A stretch of 64,000 nucleotides of DNA from Aurantiochytrium sp. KH105 (Eukaryota > Sar > Bigyra > Thraustochytrida > Thraustochytriidae). The notes below the pieces were generated by a model. That model was not told the origin of the DNA. It saw only the letters and a list, made by a program, of their open reading frames with translations, and did not search any database. Below are positions 28,953 through 40,581 of the stretch, one piece after another (position 1 is the first letter of the stretch; every line of letters starts with the position of its first letter). The stretch covers positions 1 through 64,000 of the forward strand of contig BGKB01000093.1 in assembly GCA_003116975.1 (NCBI GenBank). The letters run 5' to 3'. A program made the translations under genes and the position numbers.

Positions 28953-29630
28953 GCTTGCTTTCTCAATTTCGTCTCGAATGCTCGCTTCTAGTCTTCTTTT
29001 TCAGCCCCGTCGAATACCTTATGCTCCCTTTCGCCCTTCCGCCCGTTCACCGACCTACTCCTTTTCAGGCCCCTCCACGCCGAGCACGTGCAGCCTCGAG
29101 GGGCCGTACCAGAGTGCTTTCGCCAGCGCTCTGCGCCGTGCAGCGACTCGCCTCCTCTCGCTCGTTTTCGTTCCCGCTCTCGCCCTCGCCGCCCTCGCCC
29201 TCGCGCGCGCCCTCGCCCTCGCGCGCGCGCCCGTCTGCACTCGCTCGCGCCCCCGAACCTCGTTTGCTTCTGCGATGCTCTCCTCCCTCCCGTTCACGAT
29301 GCAGGTGGCACGTGCGCCGTGAAAGAGAAAGTAATGAACTTCACAGTCAAGTACTAGGTAGTAGGCCTAGTAGGCCTATAGGCTATAAACAAGAAAGAAG
29401 TCATGAGTGACGCGTTCTCCAAGGAAGGTGTGCACTCGCTCTGCTGCACGTACAGAGAACGCGGGTGTGCGTTGAGCGAGCGCGAGCAAGCCACTGACTG
29501 CACTGCAGACACAAGACTGCTGGAGTAGCTCGAAGTCGTAGAGCAGGAGTCTGCGAACGTTCAAGACGTGCGGGCGCAGGCCATAGGCGCGCCGCGAGCA
29601 CGCCACCGCCGCGCCGAAGCACGAGGCGAG
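28953..29630. other. Divergent intergenic region
   Basis: Promoter region of the small membrane protein and the pseudo-receiver gene. Short CG-rich repeats near 29150-29260 open frames on both strands, without motifs. Contains two TAGGCCTA sites. Confidence 0.5.
29362..29378. promoter_or_regulatory. Two adjacent TAGGCCTA palindromes
   Basis: Copies at 29362-29369 and 29371-29378, one base apart, 253-269 bp upstream of the ATG at 29631. A TATAAA-like CTATAAAC follows at about 29383. Confidence 0.4.
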
Positions 29631-32600
29631 ATGGCGTCGTCCTCGACGCTGCCAAAAGGTCTGCTGCAAAAGACCTCCTCGTCGGCAACGCTACAGCAGG
29701 ACTGGGAGCGACGGAGAAAGCATCTCATCTTTGCCAACAGTGGCGGCGAGCTCGAAGATGATGACGAGAACGCCGAGGCGACTGCACAGACGTCAGCGCC
29801 ATTCGCTCGCGAAGTCGACGCTAGGGTCGAGCAAGATGGCCTTGATTGCACCAGCGAAAACGAAGAAAGAGAGCGGGGCGACCGAGGATCAAAAGATGAG
29901 AGTGCACGGCGCAGCGTATCGATGGAGCAACTACACTGCAATCAGATTGACAGGTACGCATCTGCTCCGAATGCACGAGAAAGACTCGTGCTCGTCTTCG
30001 ATGAAGACGAGTACGAAAGCAAGCATACCGTTGAGGCGCTCGAAAGCCTCCAATTCTCCGTCGTGTCCGTCTCTGAGCCAGAACAGGCCCTTCGCGTTTT
30101 CCAAGAACGCCGCGCAAACTTTGACGTCCTCGTGCTCGGTCTGCGCGGACCCGGATACGAGACTCTTCGATTTCTTGAAGCGGTGGGGCCGGTTAAAATG
30201 CCTGTGCTTCTGACTCTTTCTGCAGAATCCTGCGATCTGAGCGAGCTCTGTCCCGAAGAGTCTCCTGACATGGAGGTCGGTTCCCCAATGTCGTCAGTGG
30301 ATAATCCATATAGCTCGCTCAGGTCTCTGAAAATGTCCATGTCTTTCATGAATAAACGGGAAAACACGAGTGAGCTCGTTGCGCGCGCCATCGAACTCGG
30401 TGCCAGCGCATACATGGTGAAACCTGTGAAGCGCGAGCCTCTGGACAGACGTCTGCGCGATCTGATGAAGCGCTTCCACAGCGCGGCGCAAGAGTTCAAG
30501 CGCATGGTTGACTTTAACGATCCAGACTATATCACGAAGCAAACGCGACAGCTCATGCTCGAGTCTCATAAACATGACGGCCGCAAGTCTGTCGGCGGCT
30601 TTGTTGTCAACGGAATGCCCATCAAGGCTCCACGTGCGGTATCGAGTGTGGACACGCAAGGCATCGACGGCCTCAGTAAAGCTGGCAGTAAATTTGGTCT
30701 TGCATTGAAGCGCACGAAGGCAGCACACCAAGCACGGGTCCGCGTCGAGCGTGCAAGTGAGCTGCGGCGACTGGAATCTAATTTTGCCGTGCACACGCGC
30801 GATCCTGGCGTCCGAGGTCATCGCAAAAGTGTCCGGCGCTACAGCAGCAAACCAGCAAAGCCAAAACAAAGAGCGACCTTTGTTCAACGTGTGATCCAAA
30901 CCGTAAACGAAGGGTCCCCTGGACGCGAGGAAACAAAAGAAGGTTCAAGTGACCCGCAACAGGCAAAACCGAGCTCAAGGCCCCGTGCGAGGACTGCGCT
31001 GCGCGCATCCCTCGATAGTTCAGACGCAAAGCTGGTCATGTCAGTGATTGCCGGCATGGCGCAAAAGAAAACCCGTCTGGAAGGCGCCCTGCCACTATTG
31101 GTGAATTTCCGCGGTCAGGTGTCTCATATTCAGCTTCCATGGGAAAAGAAGCGCCTAGAAAACATTGAAAAAGAGTATGGAAGCGTGCCGCACGTCAGAG
31201 CTCGCGATATTTTGCAAAGTGACTTTCGCGAGCATGTCCCCAGGTCGAAAAGCGCGACCAGCGGACAGCGGTTTCTCCAAAAGGGCTACGAGCTCAAACT
31301 CAAAGGGGACCTTCCAGGGGCCATTCGGCTCTATACGCGCGCCACACTGGCCGAAAAACGCTACTCGGCAGCTCACCTGTGCCGAGGCGTTGCCTATCAC
31401 ATGCTCGGGGACGACGAGTCAGCAATGCAGGACTTTACACAATGCTTGCGCATTGACCCCAAGAGCACAAGCGCTCGATTCAATCGCGCCCTTATTTTTT
31501 CCAACGAACATCGCGACCATGCCGCAATTCGAGAGCTCGACGAAGCAACTGCTCTCGATAAGACAGATGAGGGCTTGATTGCCTTTCGCGCGTTTATTCG
31601 GCGTCGATGTGGCGATTTTGCGCGCGCTCAAGACGATTACAAGGCCGCAGCTGATCTAGCTGCCGTACAGCTGCGACGTCGTAAGCAAGAGCGTGAAGCG
31701 CGCGCAAATAAGCGAAAAGAGCGTCGTCGAGAGAGACGTCGGCAGCTACGCGGTCGCGCTGCAAGCGCCACAGGGTTGGGGTCTGGCTCTGAAGATTCCG
31801 ACTCGAATTCATCCGATAGCGACGAGCCAGAAAGTCCCAAGAATCCAGAGGAAGACGCTCTCCGCGCCACGGCGTCCATGTCGGAAGCCGCCCAGCGCGA
31901 CGGACTCAAGCAAAAGAAAAAGTGGGACACAAACTACGATGGCCGTGTTGATCTCGCCGAGTTCACCTCGGCAACTCAGCGTTGCGACAGCGTTTACGCG
32001 GAGATTTTTCAAAAGCGTTCTGATATCGAGATTGCGTGCAGTAAGGCACCAGGACTGCGTACAGCGGACGACCTCAAGATGATTTTCCATGCATGTCGCG
32101 AGATCACCCTGTTCCGTAAGATGCCGCAGCGTTATATTCGTGAGCTAGCGCGCGAGATTCGGCTGGCGAGCGTCCTCCCCGGAGACTATGTGATTCAGCA
32201 GGGCGCGTCGGCGTACAATTTCTTTGCGATTCTCGAGGGCGAGGTCCACGTCACGGTGGACCTGAGTGAGGTCGAATCGGAACATGTCATTCATCGCATG
32301 TATCATGGCGAATGCTTTGGGGAGAATGCGCTCATCAATGGCTCGAAGCGGGAGGTCAACATCGTTGTCCCTTCCGATGGCGAGCCTGCTCTCATCTTCA
32401 TCATATCGAAAGCCCTCTTCCAGCAAACACAACTTGAAGAGACAATCACGGCAGATCGCAATCGGACGTCCTCGATACTTCGCAACTGTCAGATCTTCGA
32501 TACCATGGAGGAAGCCGCCTTTGAGGACTTGTGCAAAATTTCCCGCACCGTCGAGTTGGAACACAACTCGGTAGTGCTTCGGCAGGGCGAAGCCACGTCA

Positions 32601-33086
32601 CGATTTTGCGTTTTGGTGAGCGGCATTTGCCGCACGCTGCGCTACAGCGACGCTGGCGCCGACACGCGAAAGCGTATCCGCAATTTGGAGCACGCCTGCG
32701 AGCAATTCGAGATGAGCTTTGCAGTGCATCACCAGAACAAGCAGGACGCTCGCACGATGATGCGCGTTGCGCGGGTCAAGGAGCAGCACGAGGAGCGACT
32801 GCGAGAGATTGAAAGCCTCAAGGTCAGATTGGCGGCACTGGAGAGTGGCGAAGTCAAGCTACCTCGAACCAAGCTTATCGACACGGGTACGATATACCCG
32901 GGCAACGTCTTTGGCGAGGCCGCACTACTCGATCCTTATTACGGCCGAGAGGAGTACACTGTCGTCGCGGACACATACGTGACGCTGATTTGCATACACA
33001 AAGAGCAACTTCAGGTATGCAAGCATGTGGAGGCTTTGCTCGAGGGTCTCCGTCTCAAGAAAAACGTCGGCAACGACGCAAGCTAA
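29631..33086 (+). CDS. Pseudo-receiver/TPR/EF-hand/tandem cyclic-nucleotide-binding protein
   Basis: 1151 residues with an unusual order of domains. Residues about 116-290 resemble a response-regulator receiver: LVLVFDEDEYES gives the acidic pair and AYMVKPVKREPL gives the conserved Lys-Pro, but the phospho-acceptor position (DVLVLGLRGPG) has Gly instead of Asp. Residues about 543-690 are TPR repeats (GYELKLKGDLPGAIRLYTRA...). Residues 765-776 form an EF-hand loop, DTNYDGRVDLAE, with liganding positions intact. About 826-940 and 952-1133 are two CNBD folds (GDYVIQQGASAYNFFAILEGEVHVTV ... GECFGENALI; GNVFGEAALLDP). No kinase or channel domain is present, so it could be a regulatory or scaffold protein integrating Ca2+ and cyclic nucleotide; this is inference. 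Confidence 0.85.
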   Translation: MASSSTLPKGLLQKTSSSATLQQDWERRRKHLIFANSGGELEDDDENAEATAQTSAPFAREVDARVEQDGLDCTSENEERERGDRGSKDESARRSVSMEQLHCNQIDRYASAPNARERLVLVFDEDEYESKHTVEALESLQFSVVSVSEPEQALRVFQERRANFDVLVLGLRGPGYETLRFLEAVGPVKMPVLLTLSAESCDLSELCPEESPDMEVGSPMSSVDNPYSSLRSLKMSMSFMNKRENTSELVARAIELGASAYMVKPVKREPLDRRLRDLMKRFHSAAQEFKRMVDFNDPDYITKQTRQLMLESHKHDGRKSVGGFVVNGMPIKAPRAVSSVDTQGIDGLSKAGSKFGLALKRTKAAHQARVRVERASELRRLESNFAVHTRDPGVRGHRKSVRRYSSKPAKPKQRATFVQRVIQTVNEGSPGREETKEGSSDPQQAKPSSRPRARTALRASLDSSDAKLVMSVIAGMAQKKTRLEGALPLLVNFRGQVSHIQLPWEKKRLENIEKEYGSVPHVRARDILQSDFREHVPRSKSATSGQRFLQKGYELKLKGDLPGAIRLYTRATLAEKRYSAAHLCRGVAYHMLGDDESAMQDFTQCLRIDPKSTSARFNRALIFSNEHRDHAAIRELDEATALDKTDEGLIAFRAFIRRRCGDFARAQDDYKAAADLAAVQLRRRKQEREARANKRKERRRERRRQLRGRAASATGLGSGSEDSDSNSSDSDEPESPKNPEEDALRATASMSEAAQRDGLKQKKKWDTNYDGRVDLAEFTSATQRCDSVYAEIFQKRSDIEIACSKAPGLRTADDLKMIFHACREITLFRKMPQRYIRELAREIRLASVLPGDYVIQQGASAYNFFAILEGEVHVTVDLSEVESEHVIHRMYHGECFGENALINGSKREVNIVVPSDGEPALIFIISKALFQQTQLEETITADRNRTSSILRNCQIFDTMEEAAFEDLCKISRTVELEHNSVVLRQGEATSRFCVLVSGICRTLRYSDAGADTRKRIRNLEHACEQFEMSFAVHHQNKQDARTMMRVARVKEQHEERLREIESLKVRLAALESGEVKLPRTKLIDTGTIYPGNVFGEAALLDPYYGREEYTVVADTYVTLICIHKEQLQVCKHVEALLEGLRLKKNVGNDAS

Positions 33087-33564
33087 CTAACGCAAGGAGG
33101 GGAAAGCCAACAAAGGCTGGGTAGATAGCATCGAGCTCCAAGGTCAAAGGTCAGTAAAACAGAAAGAAAGAAGAAAAAGCGGGGATTGAAGATGAGGGTA
33201 AATGTGTTGCAAATGGCAGAGGTCTTGGTTGATTGGGCTGCCGCGGGGAAAAGAGGCCGTAGCCAGGCCGCGGGGTCGCTTGTGTGATGGCGACTGCCGT
33301 TGCATCAAAGAGTTCGCGATATCGCGTGCACGCGCGCAGGACACAGGCCGGCCGCCCCTTCTTCCCCGGCCAAAAACGGCCGAGAGTGGGCGAGGACCAT
33401 CCGCATGCCGTCTAAAGACAAGGCATGGCCGGCCGACGAGAAACCCGAGCACATGGAGCAAACCGCGGCCTCGACAGGTATCAATAAGACATCTTCCTGA
33501 CGAACTGCCCCAGGGGCCGTCACGACAGAAAGAGCCAAGCAGAAGCGCGTCAAAGGACGGCTTC
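33087..33564. other. Convergent intergenic region
   Basis: 3' flanks of the pseudo-receiver gene and eS24. The plus frame running through here overlaps eS24 in antisense and has no motif. Confidence 0.5.
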
Positions 33565-33978
33565 TTACTCGGCGCGCTTTGCCTTCTTGCGTGCCAGGCG
33601 GCGGCCGACACCACGGATCTTCTTGCCGCGGTTCTTGGCCTCCTTGATACCCTTGCGGCCCTTCTTGACGGGGGCCTCGACAAGGCCAAGGCGCACGAGC
33701 GTGTGCTTGGCGTGGAGCTTCTTGGCGTCCTCCACGGTGTTGTAGATGCAGCAGAAGCCGGTGCTCTTGCCGCCACCAAAGGCGATCTTAAAGTTGAAGA
33801 GGATGATCGAGTCCGCGTCCTTGACCTTGAACATCTTGGCGATCTTCTCCTTGAGGTCGGCCTTGGACACGCCGGCGCGCCCCGGGTGGAGCACGTCGAG
33901 GATGAACTGCCGCCGCGCCATGAGCGGGTTCGACACGAACTTGCGCGTGCGGATCGTCACGGCGTTGTTGCCCGACAT
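33565..33978 (-). CDS. RPS24: 40S ribosomal protein eS24
   Basis: 137 residues, the family's usual length. Small-subunit ribosomal protein needed for 18S rRNA maturation. Recognised by [19 protein letters not shown], the [24 protein letters not shown] stretch, and [24 protein letters not shown], followed by the basic C-terminal tail ([20 protein letters not shown]). The start at [14 protein letters not shown] aligns with other eS24 proteins; the upstream in-frame sequence is a GC-rich leader. Confidence 0.97.
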   Translation of the reverse strand: MSGNNAVTIRTRKFVSNPLMARRQFILDVLHPGRAGVSKADLKEKIAKMFKVKDADSIILFNFKIAFGGGKSTGFCCIYNTVEDAKKLHAKHTLVRLGLVEAPVKKGRKGIKEAKNRGKKIRGVGRRLARKKAKRAE

Positions 33979-34740
33979 CGTGCCCGAGTCTCGCTGCTGC
34001 CTGCTGCTGCCTGCCCTCGCTGCTGCTGCCTGCTGCCTGCTGCTCCACACGGCTTTGCTCGCGACTCCCCTCGCCTCAACTCGACTCCACTCGACTCTGC
34101 CCCTTCCTTCTCTTTCCCTCCGGCCAGCCAGCCAGCCACCCGCCTTGCCCCACTTGCGCGCCCTATAGTGCACTTGCGCCGCGCCTTTGCCGCACTTGCC
34201 CGGCGCCCGTGCCGCACTTGCGCGCGCCCCCGCCGCCCGCTCCTTCCAACCATTCCCTTGCGAAGAACGGAACGATTGGAACAAGCGTTCTGTAACCCTA
34301 CCCTAGTTTGGCGCGCACCCTTCGACCGACCTCCGGGGACGCGGTGTGCGCGCACCCCCCCCTTTTGGGAACGGTGGCTGCGGCACTTGGTGTGGGCACC
34401 TTGAAAGGAAAGGTTGGGACGCACAAGAGTGACCAGCACTGAGGCGAGGGCGAAAGCATGCGCAAGACTTGCAAGCTGATGAGAAAGAAACATGAGCGAC
34501 CGTCCGACTTGTCATCTCAATTAAACAGAAAGAGGTTATATAAGAAAATTGGTGGGTTGCTTGCTTGTGGACTACGAAAATGATGCAATGCAATGCAATG
34601 CAAAGCAGTTGGCTAAAAGTTAAATGATAGGTGAAATCTGGCAATCTCGGATGCAATGTGAGCTTCCACGCGGAGGGTGAAGACACACAATGGCCTCATA
34701 TCAGTGACGCAGCTTTCATCTACACTCTTCTTTATCTTTC
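33979..34740. other. Intergenic between tandem minus-strand genes
   Basis: CTGCTGCC/CCACTTGCGC-rich eS24 leader and promoter, then the 3' flank of the RCC1-permease gene. Partial repeats of TTGCGC...CCGCCGCACTTGC occur at about 34140-34230. No gene was recognised. Confidence 0.45.
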
Positions 34741-37700
34741 TTAGAATGTGAGCCTTGGGTCGTCGTCCTCTTCCTCTTCCTCGTCTTCCTCGTCGTCATC
34801 CTCTGCGAGCACCGCAGCGCTGCCCGTGTTAGGGGACATTTGTGGAATCGTTGACGAGTAAATGGGGCCCGAAGAGGGCGAGAACTGAAGGGGAGTGGTT
34901 TCGTTGACCGAAGAGTAGTCGTCCTCATCCGCATCAAAGCTGGCCGTGTAGTTGAGCGCCGTCACCGGAGCCAGCTGAGCGGGCGCCATGTCATGACGCG
35001 TTACAGCACCAGACTCGACGCCTCGACCCTTTTTGCCTAGCAATCGACGACGCACAAAATGTCGCACGCCACGCACCATGCCATCAAAAGAGCTTCCGTC
35101 GCCTTCCCGAATCTCGAAAAGGAGTAAAAGCACGGCAGCACCAGAGTACGCAAAGGCATACTTGATGGGGAAATCACCCTCAGTCTTGGCAGGAAAGCCA
35201 TACGAGGAGGACACGCCGTGCTCGTCGAGCTCAAACGAGTGAACGGCGCCCACAAAGGAAAGCGCGGCACCCACGAGCATCCATGCGGCTGCGTTGAAGA
35301 ACTTGCGATCGATGATCTCTACGAGTGCGCTTGCAAGAAAAATAGAGGAAAGCAGATAGCCTCGCGACAGCGCAATGAGACCATACACGTAGACTCCATT
35401 GGCCTCGAGATTGCGCATGACCTTGTCAAAGGGCACGTGCACCTCGGAGAGACCCATGCTCGGGTTACTGAGAACCGTGCCGCAGGCCGGGACTGTGGCT
35501 TGGATGTACTGCATGCCCCAGGAAGCGAGTGCGGGCAAAAGACCCAGCGCCACAGCAGCTGCGTGGGAACCTGAGCTGCTCGACTCCATCTGGTAGTCGT
35601 CGTCGCGATCAAAGGCCTGCGCCGTGACGACGATGCCAATCCACATGAGAATGCCAACACCAGCCACCTCGGGAACCACAGTCATGACAGCCGAGGTTCC
35701 ATTGAACAAACCAAGGAGCAAGACCGCCACTGCGCTAATGTAACTGTAGCCGCCAGAAGCCCCCATTGATTTGAAAGCGCCGTGGCCAATGTAAACGCAC
35801 GTGGGAAAGGGGCAGCCCATGAGCGAGCCAAGGATGGTCATTCCTGCGTCCAAAGCCAAGCCTTGTCGGATGCTGTACGAGTCGCCGACGGCCTCGGAGG
35901 CCTCAAAGCATGAAAGGTTCGTCACAATGTTGACAATGAGCATTGGCACAACTACCGTAATGTAGGGCCATGTCCGCGAATCGAGGAGAGCGTGGAACAC
36001 GTCGGGCAGCGAGCTCGAGGGAAGGTAAAAGCCCGTCCCACTGTGCAGGGATCCGTCGGCAGCGGGATTTTGCTCCGAAGCTGGGTCCATGAGCTGCAGA
36101 TCAAAGGCACGAGCCACAGCAACAATGATGCTGCCCAGCACGAGCGCGACAAGTCCTGCGGGAACCTTGTATGGCAGCTGCACGTTGGATCCGTAACAAG
36201 TGAGAATGACGACCATGGGAATGATGGCCACGGCCGGGTTGGAAAAGATCTGCACGGTAAAGGTCATTGCAATGAAGGTGAGCGAGACGCCAGCCATGGC
36301 CGACATCATGGCCGCGCGCGGCACGACTTTACGAATGTGCTCGACGAGGAAGAGCGCCGGGAGCTCAAGAACGCCCAGAACAAAGCAGCAGGCAAGGCCG
36401 GTGTGGTACGCAAGCTCAGCGTCGCCAGTCTTTTCGAAAACAGGTGCCATGATGAGCATGGTGAAGGCGAAAAAGAGAACCGTGTTGATGCCGTGAGGGA
36501 GCGCAGTAAAGTCTTCGCCCTCGGCCCGCCTTGCCTTGAGGTCAGCCCACGCGCCAAAGACAATGTTGCTCAGGAAAACAGTCAAGGTCGCGCCAGGGAC
36601 AATCTTGCCCACAACCAAACTTTGCTCCACGCCGACCCGGATGCGCATCGAACTCAAGAGGTTGAGAAGGAGGATCAGCGTGTTGAGAAACTGGGCAAAA
36701 CCAGCGTCAAGGTTGCCGTAGGTGAGGACGCCCCCAAAGAGCTCGCGAAACTGTGCCAGCTTTGAGCCAAGTGGCATACGAGCGAAGAAGCTATTTTTGT
36801 GGCGCATCATCTCCTGGCGGCGCTCAAAGAGGAACTGCGTCGAGGGCGACCGCGGCACGTAGTAGTGCTCGTTCTCGGGCGCTTCTTCCGTGTCCGGGGA
36901 CCCTACGCGATCCGAGAGAATGGCGACGGTGTGTGACCAGCCCGCAGCAACGAAGGCCACATCGCGACCGAAGCACTTCACGCGCAGAGGCGAACTTTGG
37001 TCAGAGAAAGTGGTCCCGGCGCCCAGCTGGCCATCGTCATTGCGGCCCCAAGCAAACATGCGCTTGGCGCCATCGCTATCGCGCTGCACAACGGCAATGG
37101 TGTGGCGGCCACCGCCACAGACGTGGAGGACTGAGCTCGGGAGCGAGGTCACGAGCATGGGCTCGAGCGCCATGCTCGCTCCCTGTGTCGTGACACCAAG
37201 CTGGCCGTACTGGTTCCAGCCAAAGGCAAAAAGGTTCGAAAACTCCTCGTCTTCATTTGGTTCGAACGAAGTCAGCACGGCGAGACTGTGGCGGTATCCG
37301 CAAGCAATCTGGGTGATGCGGACTTTTTGTGTAGCGCGGAGCGGGGCCGGAAAGTAGACTGGAGTTGGTTCGGAGCGAGCCTTGCGCTCGCCTGTGCCGA
37401 GCTGACCGTAAGTTCCCCAGCCAAAGGCAAAGAGCTGATTGCACATGTATCGCGGAACGGTGATTTCTGCGTCGACATTCGTATCATCGACAAGGACAAG
37501 AGTGTGGCGGGAACCGCAAGCCACATCCGTGACGTCGGAGAGCGAAGGTAGTCTGCGTGGTTCCAGGACGGCTTCCCCAGCGGCAAGTCCGGTGGCGCCA
37601 TCGTCATCATCTCCCCAAGAGTACAGGTACCCGGCCCTGGAGATGGCGACTGAATGTACTTTCCCGCAGGCAATTTTCGTCACAAGCGTCTCATGTTCGC

Positions 37701-38323
37701 GAAAGAACGAGATCTCGGTGGGCGTTTTGCATGGGTCGCGGTGGCCGAGACCAAGTTGGCCCTCATCATTTCTGCATAAAGGCAATGAAACGAAATAAGT
37801 CAAGAAAAAGGAGACCGACGTCAGGTCTGATCGTTAGTTTTCCGTGTGCGCGGCAAATGACCATATGTGCTGCAAGGTGCTTTTTGTGCGCACCAAAAAG
37901 CGGTGTCAATCTGGGGAGAGATCGATTGGCGATGTAAAGAAAAGCACTGCAGCACATGATGGGTGGTTCATCAACAACAACTTACCTTCCCCACGCGTAC
38001 ACGCGTCCCTCTGCTGAGAGCGCTAGCGTATGTGCGCCACGCGCAGCAATGCTCACGATGCGCACGGACTCGAGCGTCTGGACGAGGCGGGGCACCGTGG
38101 CGAGGGCACCGCCTTTGCTGAGGCCAAGCTGATTGTCATCGCCACGGCCCCAAGAGTACACATTTCCCTCCTTGGAGAGGGCGACCGTGTAGCGGCTTCC
38201 GCATACGACGCTGACAACGACGCTTCCCTCGAGCGCAGTGACGACTTGGGGCACCACGCGAAGCTGGGTGTCGCCGAGTCCCAGCTGATGATTCTGATTC
38301 CAGCCAAAGGCAACGGTCGTCAT
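34741..38323 (-). CDS. RCC1-repeat domain fused to xanthine/uracil-type permease, two exons
   Basis: Exon 1 is 37986-38323 and exon 2 is 34741-37771. The 214-nt intron (GTAAGT donor, TTTATGCAG acceptor) splits an RCC1 repeat, and joining restores VYAWGRNDEGQLGLG. The product is 1122 residues. About 1-410 are RCC1 blades (FGWNQNHQLGLGDTQ..., VYSWGRGDDNQLGL, LYSWGDDDDGATGL, FAFGWGTYGQLGTGE). About 450-920 match a multi-pass NCS2-like xanthine/uracil/vitamin C permease (DFTALPHGINTVLFFAF, RAAMMSAMAGVSLTFIAM, GCPFPTCVYIGH). Two further hydrophobic helices and an acidic tail (EDDDEEDEEEEEDDD) follow. Exon 2 has no stop between the domains, so the fusion is genuine if the assembly is. The propeller may be a cytosolic regulator of transport; the substrate is unknown. 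Confidence 0.88.
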
Positions 38324-40581
38324 CTTGGCGCTAGCTCTTCTTGACCTTGCTACGTGTGTCTGTTTCCTCCTTCTTCCGGTCTTCCGGCGTCAGACGGGCC
38401 ACGTCTCACCTTGAGAACCTCCGGCCGCCGCTCCGCAGCTTGCGGCCTTGACGCGCCTTGACGCCTGCGAGAGGGGCTCTGCTCTCTTTTCAGTGTCCCG
38501 AGACGTTGCGGTTCTGTACAGACAGATGAAAACACACCAAGATATTGCGTCCGAAGACCCAATCGCCCTGGCTGGCAAGCTATAGCTCAGCAAACACAGC
38601 AAGCAAGGCTAGCTTGCTAACAAGCGTGCCTTCCCGCCCGAGGCGTGAGGTGCCTCCCTTGCCTCCGCGCCCGCGTCTGCGTCTGCGCCTGCGCCTCGCG
38701 GGTGGTCGCCTTTGCCCCTTCTTCCCCCCCTTTTCGAAACCGGGCTCCGGGTTCGCGTCCCGCGCCGTCGCGGCGGAGGCGACGGCGGCGGCGTGCGTGC
38801 GCGCGCGCGGGGGCGTGCGGGCGTGCGGGCGTGCGGGCGTGCGGGCAGGCGTGCGGACGAGGGAGCGACGGGGCGGAGGGGGCGCAGACCCTGCCGCGGC
38901 CGGTGGCTCGACCGGTCGAGCGGCTCAACGGGTTTCGGATTTGAGCTGCTCTTCTCGCTCCCTGCTTGACGCCCATGTTTTGAATCCTCCGCCCTTGCGT
39001 CCCCCCTAAACTCGTATCTGCGCCGCCGCGCAGGACCTGCCCCCCGGGGGGGCAGGGAAAGAACCCACTGGCAGCAGTAGCTAAGCTGGGCTGGGCCACT
39101 AGCTCGCTAGCTAGCTCCAGCGCGAGGCCCCCGTTCCGCTACCTGCCTCGCCTCGCCTTTTGCGGCCACGCCTGTCGCTCCGCGCGCGACCGTCCATTCA
39201 CATCCATCCATTTATCCATCCATCTGCCGCCTGCTGCTCGAGGGCGCCGCCGCGAGCCGTGCAAGTAGGCCATGAACAGTGGGCCAGGCGCTGTCAGTGC
39301 TCAGGCTCCACCGTTACATACACAGTGGAGCCTCGGAGCGGACGCCGCTCCCGCTCGCGCTCGTGATCGCCGTCTCGACAACTTTCATCCTTCGCAGACC
39401 AACTCAACTCAACTTCGCGGCGAAACGACCCTTCTTTAGGCCGTCTGCCTCGGTGCGGCTGTCTGGGCTTGGCTGGGCTGGCCGTTGAGGGCCTGCAGTG
39501 CAGTCAGTGCAGGGCCACGAGAAGCGAGCTAGCTGAGAAAGTCTGATAGCCCAGCTCGCGTACCGGCTCAGCGGATACTACCGACAAGGCCGGGCCGAGT
39601 GCCTATACCGGTAACTTGAATCGCATAACCGAAGGCTTTCCATCCACGGGTCGACTTTTCAGGTGGCTTCTCTTATTAGTTGGTTGGTTGCCCGCGGCGG
39701 GCGGTTGATTAGCGATTTTCGCTGCGTCGCCACTGTGGCAGTCGAGCAGTTAGCCACTGGGGGGGGGAGGGCACTGGCAGTGGCTGGCCCAGAGCCTGAA
39801 CAGTGCAAAAGTCAGACTTGCCGCCCGCCAGGAAAGGTCGGTTAGCTGCCCCTTCAAGTTGGATGAGGAGGATGAGGAGAGAAAAATAAAAAGGAATCTT
39901 GCCAGTGGCGTGGCCCACATCGCCAACGCCAATCTATACGAAGTCGTTGCCACTCGCAGTCGCCGCCAGGTTCCCGCTCCGCCCTCGTTATAAGATAAGA
40001 GAAAGCCCAAGGAATGTTTGGGAAGCAATGTAAAGCAAGGTCCGAGACGCAGCGTGAGAGGGAGAGAGAAAGAGAGCCCGTTGGCGGGCCTGTTAGTTTT
40101 ATCTTAAAATCTCACTGTGAGTCTCAGCTGCAGCGCTCACTCCAACTAGCCAGTAGGAGATGGCAGCACGCGATGTCTTCGGGATATGGTGGCACCAATC
40201 TGACTCGTGACGGCGACGCCTGGCAAAAAAGAAGCTCGCTCGCTCGCTCGCTCGCTCGCATGTGTTCCATGCTGCAGTCACTTCACTAAAGTTCACTTCA
40301 CTTCACGCAACGTAAAGGCAAGACATCGAGAAAATGGCCGCGCAAAGCAACGAAACATCGCGAAGAGAACCTAAGATGGTCGGTCCGAAAGCTGACTGCA
40401 AAAGACGAAGAGCACGATGGTATATGAACGAAGTCATTGCGGGTTCCGAAAATGGCGCGCAAATCTGACTCTAAAAGACGAAGAGTACGACAGCTAAAGA
40501 CGAAAGAAAGAGGCGGCAAGATACAGAACAGTCACAGTTGTACATGCTTGCATTTAGAAACGAACATCTAGAGTGCATGGC
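38324..40581. other. Long intergenic region, no gene supported
   Basis: GC-rich promoter side of the RCC1-permease gene (GTGCGGGC repeats near 38808-38865), then mixed sequence. Short plus frames starting at 40172 (MSSGYGGTNLTRDGDAW) and 40334 (44 codons, MAAQSNETSRREPKM) have reasonable codons but no family match. An imperfect direct repeat containing AAAAGACGAAGAGNACGA occurs at 40399 and 40471. GCTC repeats lie at 40233-40259. Confidence 0.35.
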
